Shown here: positions 1 to 9,471 of the stretch, piece after piece
Layout of the letters: each line of letters opens with the position of its first letter
Position numbering within the stretch: position 1 is the first letter of the stretch
Source: Bacteroidota bacterium
GTDB lineage: Bacteria; Bacteroidota; Ignavibacteria; Kryptoniales; JAKASW01
NCBI GenBank assembly: GCA_023381615.1
Contig: JAMCQL010000006.1
Coordinates: forward strand, 1 to 48,979
Direction: 5' to 3'
DNA length: 48,979 nucleotides
Position numbers and translations under genes: made by a program
Notes under the pieces: model-generated
What the model was told of the DNA's origin: nothing
What the model saw: only the letters and a program-made list of their open reading frames with translations
Databases searched by the model: none

Positions 1-290
1 ACCAGACTCCTTCGGCGAGGTACGCAGCATGAGTTTTCAACTTATCCACACTTTCCACAAAAGAGAGAAAGTAGCAAAGAGAGAAAAATATTCTTATTAT
101 TGTGTCAACTTTTTTCAGGACGACACAATTTTGCCTTTCCGCTATCCCGAAAGTATATTTCGAAGCTCGAATTTTTCCGGTTGGCATCTATTAGGTTCAT
201 ATAAATACATACGCATTCGAAAAATAAAGTTGCTTCGTCTTCACCGGTTCCCTGATTTATTCGTGTTTCTTAATAACATAGGCGGCTTCC
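1..290. other. Leading non-coding stretch
   Basis: I see no gene I can support here. An open frame crosses the region, but its translation has no recognisable family and no ribosome binding site. One nonamer at 42-50 (TTATCCACA) matches the DnaA-box consensus, but it stands alone and is not evidence of an origin. The stretch is AT-rich and may hold the promoter of the decayed peptidase fragment that follows. Confidence 0.5.
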
Positions 291-536
291 ATGAAAGAGA
301 AAATCGCAGTCCTGTTTTTGGTGATGCTTTTCCCTCTGACGGCTTGCAGAGTCCTTTCGCAAACGACTCGGGGGTACGACCCGCACAAAGTCTTCGATCC
401 GAATTTTGACGCAAACGGCGGCACTATTTACAGGAGCGCGAGCGGTGCTCCCGGACTCGGCTACTGGCAGAACCGCGCGGATTACAAAATAGCCGCGACT
501 CTGGATACGACGTCGAAGATGATTACCGGACAAGTT
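291..536 (+). pseudogene. Truncated M1-type peptidase paralogue (N-terminal fragment)
   Basis: The frame starts with a signal-peptide-like sequence (MKEKIAVLFLVMLFPLTAC) and then runs parallel to the N-terminus of the intact peptidase that begins at 1011. About 45 of 57 residues are identical, including [18 protein letters not shown] and [11 protein letters not shown]. The similarity stops abruptly at about position 536, after ITGQV, and the frame ends a few codons later. The two DNA copies differ at many synonymous sites, so this is an old paralogue that lost its catalytic part, not a recent duplication or an assembly echo. Related genomes often carry several secreted M1 peptidases. A Cys in the signal region could have been a lipobox, but this is uncertain. 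Confidence 0.7.
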
Positions 537-704
537 GATTCCAATTTTCGCTGCGACTTGTTTTGAAATTTCCTGAGCCTGCGTTCGAGTAAGTTTGCTG
601 TCTATCGAATAGAGCGCGGAATATCTTGGAATGAGATAGATGAAAACAACAAAACCAGCAACAGCCGCAGTAGCAAGGAAGATCGCCCATCTTGTCTTGT
701 TCAT
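537..704 (-). pseudogene. N-terminal stub of an unidentified membrane-anchored protein
   Basis: On the minus strand a frame opens with MNKTRWAIFLATAAVAGF, which looks like an N-terminal membrane anchor. About 56 plausible residues follow (SKLTRTQAQEISKQVAAKIG is a helical stretch), and then the frame runs into the antisense of the peptidase fragment at about 536. The real reading probably ended further on and has been lost. I do not recognise the family. No good Shine-Dalgarno site precedes the ATG. The stub and the peptidase fragment meet tail to tail, which fits a deletion or rearrangement joining two broken genes. Confidence 0.4.
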
Positions 705-1010
705 AATTAATGAATTTAGTATTGACGTTTAACGTTTGCAAATATCGGGAAGGCATCTGGAAGCTCGCCGTTTTTTGCCTTTACGATGAGGTAAAAGTAT
801 ATTTCGAATGTCGACTGAACCGGAGCACTCAAAGTAAAGTCCATATATAAGCTTACGTGCCGGACGGGAAAAGTTGCTTCCTCTTTCCGCGTTTGGCTAT
901 TTAATCTGCCTTCGCGTTCGCTTCGGCGGACGAGAAGGTTTGGGTTTGATTTCCCCGCCGCATGCGGCAAGGTAGTTCGTTTGAGTCACAAACAAAAGAA
1001 GGTTACTAAA
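705..1010. other. Intergenic region before the intact M1 peptidase
   Basis: There is no supportable gene here. The end of the region holds the ribosome binding site AAGAAGG at about 996-1002, eight bases before the ATG at 1011. A TTG at 981 is in frame but has no suitable spacing. I could not single out a promoter. Confidence 0.5.
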
Positions 1011-3068
1011 ATGAAAAGTAGATTTCTCCTATCTGCCCGCAGGACTTTGTCCGTTAGAGCCGGCGGATGGACACGGTACTTCGGATTCGCGCTCTTGCTA
1101 TTTGCTTTTGCAGGGACTGCGAGTTCACAGCAGACTTCTTTTAAAGAAGGTTATGATCCGCATAAGGTCTTCGATCCGAATTTTGATGACAACGGCAGTA
1201 CTGTTTATCGCAGTGCGAACGGCGCGCCCGGTCCTCAGTACTGGCAGAACAGGTCGGATTATAAAATTGCGGCAACGCTCGACACAACGGCGAAGACCAT
1301 TACAGGAAAAGTTGAGATCACATACACGAACAACAGCCCGGATGAGCTTCCGTATGTTTGGCTTCAGCTCGAACAAAATCAATTGGAGGAAAATTCTCGC
1401 GGCATGTTAAGCGCAGGAAATCCTTCGAGAAAATTTGTTGGAGGCGAAGTCATAAACTCTGTAACGGTGGAACAAAACGGCAAAACGTTCAATCCCAAAT
1501 ACATAGTTAGTGATACCCGCATGCAAATTCGCCTTCTGCAGGCGATGAAACCGAAAGGGGGCAAAATAAGAATCCTAATTGCGTATTCTTTTGTGGTACC
1601 GCCAACAGGTTATGGAAGAACAGGATGGATGTACACGAAGAACGGAACGATTTATGATATTGCGCAGTGGTACCCGCGTATGGAAGTGTACGACGATGTG
1701 AACGGATGGAACAGCCTGCCATTTCTTGGTGCGGGAGAATTTTATCTCGACTACGGCGACTTCGATTACAGCGTAACAGTTCCCGCGGACCAAATCGTCG
1801 TCGGCGGGGGAACTTTGGAAAATCCGAAGGAAGTTTTGACGAAAGAAGAAATCAAGCGGTTAGACGAAGCGAGGAAAAGCGACAAAAGAGTTTACATCGT
1901 TTCGCCTGATGAAATTGGGAATCCGAAGACGCGCCCAACTGAGAAGGGAATGCTGACATGGCATTTCAAGATGAAGAATGCACGCGATGCGGTCTGGGCT
2001 TGCTCGCGGGCTTTTATCTGGGACGCGGCGAGGATTAACCTGCCCCCGCAAGCGGGATCTTCGACGAGCGGAAAGAAATCTCTCGCCGAGTCCGTCTATC
2101 CGATAGAAAGCGCATCGGATTCTGCTTGGGGACGTTCGACGGAATATACCAAAGCGGCTATTGAAATTTTCTCCAAAGATTGGTTCGAGTATCCGTATCC
2201 TGCGGCGATAAACGTTGCCGGCCCCGTCGGTGGAATGGAATATCCGGGAATCGTCTTCTGCTGGTGGGGAATGAAGGGAAAGGTACTCTGGGCGGTCACC
2301 GCACACGAACTCGGACACAATTGGTTTCCGATGATCGTAGGCTCGAACGAACGTGCGAACGCCTGGATGGACGAAGGTTTTAATACATTCATAGATATTT
2401 ATGCTTCTGACGAATTTAACCACGGAGAGTATGCGCCGAAGCGCGACAACGAATTTGATCCCGTGGGAAAAAACCCCGCGCGAGACATCGTGCCTTACCT
2501 GCTGAGTCCGGAATCACAACCGATCATGTCGTATGCCGACGCGATACCGGGCCAATATGTTCATGAATTGGAATATTACAAGACCGCGCTCGGACTTTAC
2601 ATGCTTCGCGAATATGTGCTCGGACATGACAGGTTCGATTATGCGTTCCGGAATTACATAAGCCGATGGGCTTTCAAGCATCCGACGCCGGAAGACTTTT
2701 TCAGGACGATGAACGATGCATCGGGTGAAAACCTGAACTGGTTCTGGAAAGAATGGTTCGTGAAAAACTACAAGCTGGATCAGGCGGTGGACAGCGTGAA
2801 ATATATCGATGGCGATCCTGCAAAAGGCGCGCTCATCACGCTGGAGAACAAAGACCAGATGGTAATGCCGGTTACGGTCGAGGTGAAAGAGTCGAACGGA
2901 AAAACCGGCAGAGTGAATTTGCCCGTTGAAATATGGGAACGCAGCGGCGTATTCACGTTCCGGTACAATTCGACAAGCGCGATCAATTCAGTGATTGTTG
3001 ACCCCGACAAGGTTTTGCCGGACGTGAATGCAAGTAACAATGTCTGGACGCCGGGAGGTAGGAAGTAA
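1011..3068 (+). CDS. Secreted M1-family zinc metallopeptidase
   Basis: This is a 685-residue exported aminopeptidase-like protein. The ATG at 1011 is preferred over the in-frame TTG at 981 because AAGAAGG lies eight bases upstream. The N-terminus has basic residues and then a hydrophobic segment ([16 protein letters not shown]), as expected of a signal peptide. The zinc site is H432-ELGH-436, with the third ligand E455 eighteen residues later in NAWMDEGFN, which is the gluzincin HExxH-x18-E pattern. The exopeptidase motif appears as GGMEYPG, a variant of GxMEN. These features place it in family M1, where the reaction is removal of N-terminal residues from peptides; the substrate here is unknown. 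The stretch [10 protein letters not shown] near residue 345 is encoded by a palindrome-containing segment (about 2045-2068) and may be an inserted linker. Confidence 0.9.
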   Translation: MKSRFLLSARRTLSVRAGGWTRYFGFALLLFAFAGTASSQQTSFKEGYDPHKVFDPNFDDNGSTVYRSANGAPGPQYWQNRSDYKIAATLDTTAKTITGKVEITYTNNSPDELPYVWLQLEQNQLEENSRGMLSAGNPSRKFVGGEVINSVTVEQNGKTFNPKYIVSDTRMQIRLLQAMKPKGGKIRILIAYSFVVPPTGYGRTGWMYTKNGTIYDIAQWYPRMEVYDDVNGWNSLPFLGAGEFYLDYGDFDYSVTVPADQIVVGGGTLENPKEVLTKEEIKRLDEARKSDKRVYIVSPDEIGNPKTRPTEKGMLTWHFKMKNARDAVWACSRAFIWDAARINLPPQAGSSTSGKKSLAESVYPIESASDSAWGRSTEYTKAAIEIFSKDWFEYPYPAAINVAGPVGGMEYPGIVFCWWGMKGKVLWAVTAHELGHNWFPMIVGSNERANAWMDEGFNTFIDIYASDEFNHGEYAPKRDNEFDPVGKNPARDIVPYLLSPESQPIMSYADAIPGQYVHELEYYKTALGLYMLREYVLGHDRFDYAFRNYISRWAFKHPTPEDFFRTMNDASGENLNWFWKEWFVKNYKLDQAVDSVKYIDGDPAKGALITLENKDQMVMPVTVEVKESNGKTGRVNLPVEIWERSGVFTFRYNSTSAINSVIVDPDKVLPDVNASNNVWTPGGRK

Positions 3069-3190
3069 AGCGAACACGACTATTCGCGGCCAAAACAATA
3101 AAGCACATCATTGTGAATTTGCTGAGTTCCGTAAGTGGTTTCCCGCTCCCGTTTTCGGCGGTACAAGCTCGTCGCCTGCGGTCGGGTGTG

Positions 3191-3252
3191 TGCGCTGCGT
3201 CTTAGACACAGCGCATCAAACGATATGTCCCCACGCAGAGAGCGTGGGGACA
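3191..3252. terminator. Two stacked hairpins between convergent genes
   Basis: Two inverted repeats sit between the ends of the M1 peptidase and the phosphoesterase. The first has arms TGCGCTG (3191-3197) and CAGCGCA (3209-3215). The second is an 11-bp perfect stem, TGTCCCCACGC (3226-3236) with GCGTGGGGACA (3242-3252), and a 5-nt loop. Both are symmetric and could stop transcription from either side. Neither has a long T-run, so they may equally be REP-type elements. Confidence 0.5.
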
Positions 3253-3270
3253 GGAAGGCCTGAAGGCTAT

Positions 3271-4656
3271 TTAGTTTCGTTTAAGCGACTCAGCCGACTT
3301 CTTCGGGTACGGCGGTAGAATTATCGGCAGTCTGGGTGGCTGGGAGAAGTCGAAGTCGTTCACGAGATTGCCGAGTTGTGGATTGTTCTCACGGACATCG
3401 GGCCGCGAGTCAGGCCGGCCATCAGTCTTTGGATCGATCCGCTGCCCGCTGAGGAAATCGTCCTCAATGAACTTGAGGTATGCGTCGAAGCTCAATGTCT
3501 GGTGGTCGATGTAACCCTTCTTGGCGTATGGACTGATCACGAGTCCTGGGACGCGGAGTCCGTAGCCGAGTCTATCCACTTTGGGGGGAACGACGTGGTC
3601 GTAGAATCCGCCCCAATCGTCCCATGTCAGAAAGATGGCGGTGCTGTTCCAGTCGGGACTCTTCATGACCGCGTTTATGACGTTCGTGACGTATGCCTGG
3701 CCGACGCTGACAAGCGCGATCGGATGCTCCGAGTCACGGTCGCTCGGAATGATCCACGACACTTGCGGGAGTGTTCCTTCCTTTGCTGCCTTAAAGAAGT
3801 TCGCAAGCAGCTGAACGTTGGACATCTGACTGTCCTCGTGGACTGTGATGAAACCGGGAAGGGTGTTCCAGATGGCCTCTACTTTATCGAACTCGGCCGC
3901 GAGGGTTGTATCCCTGGTATTGGTAGGTCCCGAACCATTGTCGAGGTAGTATGCCCAGTTTATGCCCGCCTTGTGGAGTAGATAGGTTATGTCCGTCCAG
4001 GCAAACGGTGTCGGATTAGCGGCATTGCGGAGAGGCGGATTGAACGAACTCACGCATGACATCGGGTCGCCGGGGACTGTGGCAATCGCGGACCATGCCG
4101 AGACCAAAAAGAGGTGCGAGGAGAAACTCCATGCAGCAATCGGTTCGAACATGTGGTCCTGAAGGACGAAGTTCTTCGCGTATGCCCAGTAGTTGGGTAT
4201 CTCGTGCTCGTCGTGGTACCCCATAACATCGAGTGGTGATTTTGAAAACCCGCCCCTTGGGCCGCGGTAGTAACTTTCGTCCGGGGCATCCAGTCCGACA
4301 GGGCCTAAGGTGGACTGGGCAATGAAGCCATCCATTTTTCCGCCGTCGATATCGGCGAATGCGTTTACAGTGAAGTGCTGTCCACCGTAGTTCAGATCAT
4401 TTGTGTCGTGATACGGCCTGACCATCTTTCCGGTCGTTGGGTCGGGGACAGCGACGGTCGGGACGCCGTGCTTCATCGGTATCCCATCTGCGCCGGGAAA
4501 TGTCCCGAAGTAGGAGTCGAAAGAACGGTTCTCCTGCACGATAATTATGATGTGTTTGATCTTATGGATTCCCTCGTTAGTCGCCGTTGTAACTTGCGCA
4601 AACGATGGCAGCCAGAAAGAAAGAACAAACATCAAAATGGCAAATGACTTTCTCAT
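3271..4656 (-). CDS. Secreted phosphoesterase (phospholipase C / acid phosphatase family)
   Basis: This 461-residue protein has a clear signal peptide ([20 protein letters not shown]). It belongs to the phosphoesterase family that includes phospholipase C and AcpA-type acid phosphatases. The metal-binding signature [20 protein letters not shown] lies at about residues 39-58, and the conserved [10 protein letters not shown] block starts at residue 346. These enzymes act in the periplasm or outside the cell on phosphate esters or phospholipids; the substrate cannot be read from the sequence. The ATG at 4656 follows AAAGGAG with an 11-base gap. The gene faces away from secA, and the space between them holds an operator-like dyad. 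Confidence 0.85.
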   Translation of the reverse strand: MRKSFAILMFVLSFWLPSFAQVTTATNEGIHKIKHIIIIVQENRSFDSYFGTFPGADGIPMKHGVPTVAVPDPTTGKMVRPYHDTNDLNYGGQHFTVNAFADIDGGKMDGFIAQSTLGPVGLDAPDESYYRGPRGGFSKSPLDVMGYHDEHEIPNYWAYAKNFVLQDHMFEPIAAWSFSSHLFLVSAWSAIATVPGDPMSCVSSFNPPLRNAANPTPFAWTDITYLLHKAGINWAYYLDNGSGPTNTRDTTLAAEFDKVEAIWNTLPGFITVHEDSQMSNVQLLANFFKAAKEGTLPQVSWIIPSDRDSEHPIALVSVGQAYVTNVINAVMKSPDWNSTAIFLTWDDWGGFYDHVVPPKVDRLGYGLRVPGLVISPYAKKGYIDHQTLSFDAYLKFIEDDFLSGQRIDPKTDGRPDSRPDVRENNPQLGNLVNDFDFSQPPRLPIILPPYPKKSAESLKRN

Positions 4657-4733
4657 TGGTGTGTTATCTCCTTTTGTGTAATGCGGTTACATGGGTGTAT
4701 TAATTGCAGTTGGCATGATCTGTCCTCTTGACT

Positions 4734-4782
4734 AAGTGGCCACTTCATGACATGTCTAAAGTATCAACTTATTTGATACTTT
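4734..4782. promoter_or_regulatory. Palindromic operator-like sites between phosphoesterase and secA
   Basis: Two dyads lie in the divergent intergenic region. AAGTGGCCACTT (4734-4745) is a perfect 12-mer. A second dyad has 10-bp arms, AAAGTATCAA (4758-4767) and TTGATACTTT (4773-4782), separated by five bases. The AT-rich arms and one-turn-scale spacing look like a dimeric regulator site rather than a terminator. The likely target is the phosphoesterase promoter. The regulator is unknown. Confidence 0.4.
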
Positions 4783-4896
4783 TCAAATCCTGAAGAACTA
4801 CGCGGGACGTCGCAACTGAAAACGTAGACTGAAGTCTGCGGCTGCCATTTCTTTATTCCCAATTCAACTAAGCCACTGATACTATTCCCCTTAACC

Positions 4897-4925
4897 TTGA
4901 TTAACGGTGCTTGTCTGGCTATATT
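4897..4925 (+). promoter_or_regulatory. Sigma70-like promoter of secA
   Basis: TTGATT at 4897-4902 and TATATT at 4920-4925 are separated by exactly 17 bases. They lie about 27 bases upstream of the secA start codon. A TTG that would extend the secA frame upstream (4911) lies inside this spacer, which argues against that longer start. Confidence 0.55.
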
Positions 4926-4952
4926 TTTTCAAACAATTTTCAAAGAGGAAAG

Positions 4953-7900
4953 ATGCTTTCAGCCGCATTAAAGAAGATTTTTGGTTCAAAACACGAACGA
5001 GACGCCAAGAAACTCGTTCCGATTGCCGAAGAAATTAACGCAGCTTTTGAACTACTGCACGATCTGTCAGACGATGAACTCAGACAGAAGACTCAAGCAT
5101 TCCGCGGAAGAATAAAGGAAGAAACCGCTGAAATAGAAAAAGAGATTGCCGAACTCAAGGAAAAACTCAAAATTGATATCGAAGGCGAGGAACGGAAAGG
5201 TATATATGAGCGCCTCGATAACCTCGAACAGGAACGCGATGATGTCATAAACGATATACTCGACGAAATTTTGCCGGAGGCTTTTGCAGTCGTGAAGGAA
5301 GCCTGCCGAAGACTCGTCGGGCAGAGCTGGGAAGTAACGGGGCACAAGATCGTTTGGGACATGGTTCCTTTCGATGTCCAGCTTATGGGCGCTGCCGTTT
5401 TGCATCGGGGAGAAATTGCCGAGATGGCGACGGGCGAAGGTAAAACCCTCGTTGCGGTAATGCCGATGTATTTGAGCGCGCTTCCCGGCAGGGGAACGCA
5501 CCTCGTAACGGTGAACGATTATCTTGCCAAACGCGACAGCGAGTGGATGGGAAAAGTTTTCGAGTTTCTCGGACTTACCGTTGGGTGCATACAGTCCGAT
5601 ATGGACACGTCTCAGCGCCGCAAGATGTACGAATGCGACATCACTTACGGGACGAACAACGAATTCGGTTTCGATTACCTTCGCGACAATATGGGAGTCG
5701 AATCGGAGGACATCGTCCAGCGCGAGCATTATTATGCAATAGTTGACGAAGTCGATTCCGTGTTGATCGATGAAGCGCGAACGCCTTTGATTATCAGCGG
5801 GCCGGTCGGATCAACTGAGCACACTTTCGACGATATGAAACCGCGCGTGGAGAGGCTTGTTAACGAACAGATTCGCTTAATCAATAAGTATGCTGCAGAC
5901 GCGGAGAAACTCTTGTCCGAAGGAAAGGATAAAGAAGCGGGCGTTCTGCTTCTGAGGTCCTATCGCGGATTCCCCAAGAATAAGAAGATCACAAAACTTT
6001 TAAACGAGCCGTCGAACAAGCGTCTCATGCAAGAAACCGAACTTGAGTATTTGAAAGATCAAGGCTCGAGAATGCATGAGATTGATGATGAACTTTACTA
6101 TGCCGTCGACGAGAAAACACATGTTATCGATCTGACGGAAAAGGGAAGAGAATATTTGGCATCTTCCCAGTCAGACAAAGACATGTTCATCCTGCCCGAC
6201 ATCGGGACGGAAGTCAGCGTCATTGAAGGTGATAAGTTCCTGACTCCTGCACAGGTTCAGAGGAAGAAGGAAGAGCTTTATAAACTCTATGCTGAAAGAA
6301 GCGACAGGATTCACACGGTATCCCAGCTTTTGCGCGCGTATTCGCTTTACGAAAAAGATGTGGAGTATGTTGTGCAGGATGACAAAGTTCTGATCGTCGA
6401 TGAATTCACCGGAAGAATCTTGCAGGGACGCCGTTACTCGGAAGGATTGCATCAGGCGATTGAAGCGAAGGAAGGCGTCAAGGTTGAACGCGACACGCAG
6501 ACTCTTGCGACGATCACACTTCAGAATTATTTCAGACTTTATAAGAAATTAGCCGGAATGACCGGAACCGCGGAAACGGAAGCAGGTGAGTTTTTTGACA
6601 TTTACAAACTCGACGTTGTCGTGGTTCCGACGAACAAGCCTGTCACCCGTGACGACCAGGATGACCTCATTTATAGAACCAGGCGTGAGAAGTATAATGC
6701 CGTCATCGGTGAAATAGAAGATATGAGGAAACAGTCGCGGCCTGTTCTCGTCGGTACGACAAGCGTTGATGTCAGCGAGACTCTGAGCAGAATGCTGAAG
6801 CGGCGAGGAGTCTCTCACGAAGTCTTGAATGCGAAACAACACCAGCGCGAAGCCGAAATAATAACCCGCGCAGGAATGCCGGGCGCGATCACGATCGCAA
6901 CCAACATGGCCGGACGCGGAACCGATATTAAGCTGGGCCCCGGTGTTGTAGAAAAAGGCGGTTTGCACATTATCGGGACGGAAAGACACGAAGCGCGGCG
7001 AATCGACAGACAGTTAAGAGGCCGCGCAGGACGACAGGGCGATCCAGGCTCTTCGGTATTCTACCTGTCTCTCGAGGATGATTTGCTCCGTTTGTTCGGA
7101 AGTGACAGGATCGCGAGAGTCATGGACCGCTTCGGGATGAAGGAAGGCGACGTTATCCAGCACTCGATGATAACGAGAAGCGTCGAGAGAGCACAGCGTA
7201 AAGTAGAAGAGAACAACTTTGCGATCCGGAAAAGACTGCTCGAGTACGACAACGTGATGAACCAACAGCGCGAAGTTGTATATGACCGCAGAAGGCACGC
7301 TCTTGTAGGCGAGCGGCTCAAGGATGAAATCTTCGACATGATGCGCGAGCATCTTGGCGAGATTGTCAACAAATATTATGACGATGGCGACATTGCCGGA
7401 CTTGTCGATGAACTCCGCAGGACTTTCCTTGTTGATGTCAATTTCACTCCGGATGAATTCAGGCGGTTCGGCAAAGATGGAGTTTCAGACAGAGCTTACA
7501 ATGCGGCGGTGGAGTTCTACAACCGAAAGGAGCAGGAGCTTGGCGTCGAGATCATGAGCCGACTGGAACGAATGGCAACTCTACAGGTCATCGACGAGAA
7601 GTGGAAAGAGCATCTCCGCGAGATGGACGATCTGAAGGAAGGAATAAACTTGCGCGCTTACGGACAGAAGGATCCTCTGGTCGAATATAAGCGAGAGGCG
7701 TTCGAGATGTTCGTCGAGATGTTGAAAAATATAAACCGCGAGGTTCTGCAAATCGTGTTCAGAGCATTTCCGGCACAGGCAGAAGAAATTCCGCAGCGAC
7801 GAGCGGCGAAGATGCCGCGAAGGGAACAGATGCAGCTCCACCACGACTCCGCGGTTGGTCTCGGGATGCAGGCGAATCGCGAACCTGCGGCGCAAGGCGC

Positions 7901-8009
7901 TGAGGGACAAATTAAACGCAAACCAATCAGAGTTGCCGAGAAGGTCGGACGCAACGATCCATGCCCGTGCGGCAGCGGGAAAAAGTACAAGAACTGTCAC
8001 GGGAAGTGA
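4953..8009 (+). CDS. secA: Preprotein translocase ATPase SecA
   Basis: SecA is the 1018-residue motor that drives unfolded preproteins through SecYEG. The start at 4953 is chosen because GAGGAAAG sits directly upstream. The Walker A motif is MATGEGKT (158-165) and the DEAD-box-like Walker B is DEVD (265-268), followed by SVLIDEARTPLIISG. The second motor domain has TNMAGRGTDIKLG. The C-terminus carries the zinc-binding SEC-C tail with CPCGSGKKYKNCH. The protein is longer than the roughly 900-residue E. coli enzyme. The extra sequence is a charged insertion after LIISG (about residues 290-400) that resembles the insert found in Bacteroidota/Chlorobi SecA. The gene stands alone with its own promoter. 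Confidence 0.97.
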   Translation: MLSAALKKIFGSKHERDAKKLVPIAEEINAAFELLHDLSDDELRQKTQAFRGRIKEETAEIEKEIAELKEKLKIDIEGEERKGIYERLDNLEQERDDVINDILDEILPEAFAVVKEACRRLVGQSWEVTGHKIVWDMVPFDVQLMGAAVLHRGEIAEMATGEGKTLVAVMPMYLSALPGRGTHLVTVNDYLAKRDSEWMGKVFEFLGLTVGCIQSDMDTSQRRKMYECDITYGTNNEFGFDYLRDNMGVESEDIVQREHYYAIVDEVDSVLIDEARTPLIISGPVGSTEHTFDDMKPRVERLVNEQIRLINKYAADAEKLLSEGKDKEAGVLLLRSYRGFPKNKKITKLLNEPSNKRLMQETELEYLKDQGSRMHEIDDELYYAVDEKTHVIDLTEKGREYLASSQSDKDMFILPDIGTEVSVIEGDKFLTPAQVQRKKEELYKLYAERSDRIHTVSQLLRAYSLYEKDVEYVVQDDKVLIVDEFTGRILQGRRYSEGLHQAIEAKEGVKVERDTQTLATITLQNYFRLYKKLAGMTGTAETEAGEFFDIYKLDVVVVPTNKPVTRDDQDDLIYRTRREKYNAVIGEIEDMRKQSRPVLVGTTSVDVSETLSRMLKRRGVSHEVLNAKQHQREAEIITRAGMPGAITIATNMAGRGTDIKLGPGVVEKGGLHIIGTERHEARRIDRQLRGRAGRQGDPGSSVFYLSLEDDLLRLFGSDRIARVMDRFGMKEGDVIQHSMITRSVERAQRKVEENNFAIRKRLLEYDNVMNQQREVVYDRRRHALVGERLKDEIFDMMREHLGEIVNKYYDDGDIAGLVDELRRTFLVDVNFTPDEFRRFGKDGVSDRAYNAAVEFYNRKEQELGVEIMSRLERMATLQVIDEKWKEHLREMDDLKEGINLRAYGQKDPLVEYKREAFEMFVEMLKNINREVLQIVFRAFPAQAEEIPQRRAAKMPRREQMQLHHDSAVGLGMQANREPAAQGAEGQIKRKPIRVAEKVGRNDPCPCGSGKKYKNCHGK

Positions 8010-8099
8010 TAAAGTTTAACAAGACGGAAAGATTTCTTTGTAGCGAATTCGAACAATGCTTGTCGTGTTTACATGTGCGGTTATGTTTTCGGGCACACA

Positions 8100-8128
8100 T
8101 TGAATTCGTCGACGGCTGGCATTAATTT
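8100..8128 (+). promoter_or_regulatory. Possible promoter of sufS-sufU
   Basis: TTGAAT (8100-8105) and TAATTT (8123-8128) are separated by 17 bases, about 100 bases upstream of sufS. The match to the consensus is only moderate. I saw no Fe-S-regulator palindrome next to it. Confidence 0.3.
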
Positions 8129-8226
8129 TCACACGAAGACTTAAACAGACGATTTCTCTATGACGCAACTGATTTATCCCTGAAATTGTTAAACCGATAA
8201 AGAGCATCAGTGAAAGGATTATTGAT

Positions 8227-9471
8227 ATGATGCGTAATGACATCAAGAAAGACTTTCCAATATTTGCCAAGTGGGAATCAATGGGTAAACCGCTCATTTA
8301 CCTTGATAGTGCCGCAACAACGCAAAAACCCCAACATGTAATCTCGACGCTTGATGAATATTACTCAAAGTTCAACGCTAATGTTCATCGCGGAAATTAC
8401 GAGCTTAGCCAATTGGCAACCGATATGTATGAAGAGGCGAGAACAAAAGTAGCGCATTTCATTAATGCTCCGAAACCGGAATCAATCATCTTTACGCGGA
8501 ACGCCACGGAGTCGCTCAACTTGATCGCATACGCGTGGGGCTTGAATAACCTTCACAAAGGCGACGAGATAATTTTAAGCGAGATGGAACACCACAGCAA
8601 TCTCGTCCCGTGGCATATCATTTCGAGGCACACCGGCATCGTTTTGAAATTCATCAAACTGAACAGCGATTTTCAACTTGACCTTGAGTCCCTGAAGCAA
8701 AATTTGAGTCCAAGAACTAAAGCAGTGTCGGTCGTTCACGTTTCTAATGTCCTTGGCACAATAAATCCGGTGAAAGAAATCGTCCGGATAGCGCACGAAG
8801 CCGGTGCGATTGCTATTATAGATGGAGCGCAGAGCGCACCGCACATGCCTGTTGACGTTCAAGACATTGGCTGCGACTTTTATGCCTTCAGCGGACACAA
8901 AATGTGCGGGCCGACTGGAATCGGCGGTCTTTATGGACGTTACGAACTCCTTGAGGAAATGGAGCCGTTCCTCGGCGGCGGCGAGATGATAAATGAAGTT
9001 TTTCCGACTACGTCCAATTACGCGAAGCCGCCTTACAAGTTCGAAGCTGGCACGCCGGATATCGCCGGCGCAATAGGGCTCAAAGCGGCTATCGAATATC
9101 TGGAGAAAATTGGAATGCAGAATGTTGAAGATTATGAGATCGAATTAGGAAACCACGCTGCGAAGCGTTTGGGAAGCATCGAAGGCATTCACATTTTCCG
9201 GCCGCGCACGACCGGAACCGGTGTTGTCTCGTTCACGATCGACAATGTCCACCCGCACGACATATCAACCATTCTCGATTCAGCGGGAGTAGCTATTCGA
9301 GCCGGTCACCATTGCGCCCAGCCGCTCATGAGGAAACTTCAGGTACAATCGACCGCGCGGGCGAGTTTTTATATTTACAACGACGAGTCAGATGTTGAAG
9401 TATTAGCCGGCGCTCTCGAAAAAGCTGCCGCAATCTTTAAACCGAGGAAAAAAGCAGATGTCGTTAAATGA
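8227..9471 (+). CDS. sufS: Cysteine desulfurase SufS
   Basis: This 414-residue class V PLP enzyme takes sulfur from cysteine for Fe-S cluster assembly. The PLP lysine is K225 in FSGHKMCGPTG. The persulfide cysteine is C363 in RAGHHCAQPLM, which is the SufS-type motif. The ATG at 8227 follows AAAGG with a nine-base spacer. The stop codon lies inside the next gene, sufU (a 14-base overlap), so the two are translationally coupled and probably act as a SufS-SufU pair. The scaffold genes sufBCD are not in this window. Confidence 0.95.
   Translation: MMRNDIKKDFPIFAKWESMGKPLIYLDSAATTQKPQHVISTLDEYYSKFNANVHRGNYELSQLATDMYEEARTKVAHFINAPKPESIIFTRNATESLNLIAYAWGLNNLHKGDEIILSEMEHHSNLVPWHIISRHTGIVLKFIKLNSDFQLDLESLKQNLSPRTKAVSVVHVSNVLGTINPVKEIVRIAHEAGAIAIIDGAQSAPHMPVDVQDIGCDFYAFSGHKMCGPTGIGGLYGRYELLEEMEPFLGGGEMINEVFPTTSNYAKPPYKFEAGTPDIAGAIGLKAAIEYLEKIGMQNVEDYEIELGNHAAKRLGSIEGIHIFRPRTTGTGVVSFTIDNVHPHDISTILDSAGVAIRAGHHCAQPLMRKLQVQSTARASFYIYNDESDVEVLAGALEKAAAIFKPRKKADVVK

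Noticed and set aside
42..50. DnaA-box nonamer TTATCCACA
   Set aside because: It is a single site without a cluster, an AT-rich unwinding region or dnaA/dnaN genes, so it does not support an origin.
716..970. 84-codon minus-strand frame between the fragments and the M1 gene
   Set aside because: It has no ribosome binding site, unusual composition and no recognisable family.
981..1010. TTG start for the first M1 peptidase
   Set aside because: The ATG at 1011 has a well-placed AAGAAGG, and the extra residues break the signal peptide form.
4911..4952. TTG start for secA
   Set aside because: It lies within the -35/-10 spacer of the likely promoter, and the ATG at 4953 has its own ribosome binding site.
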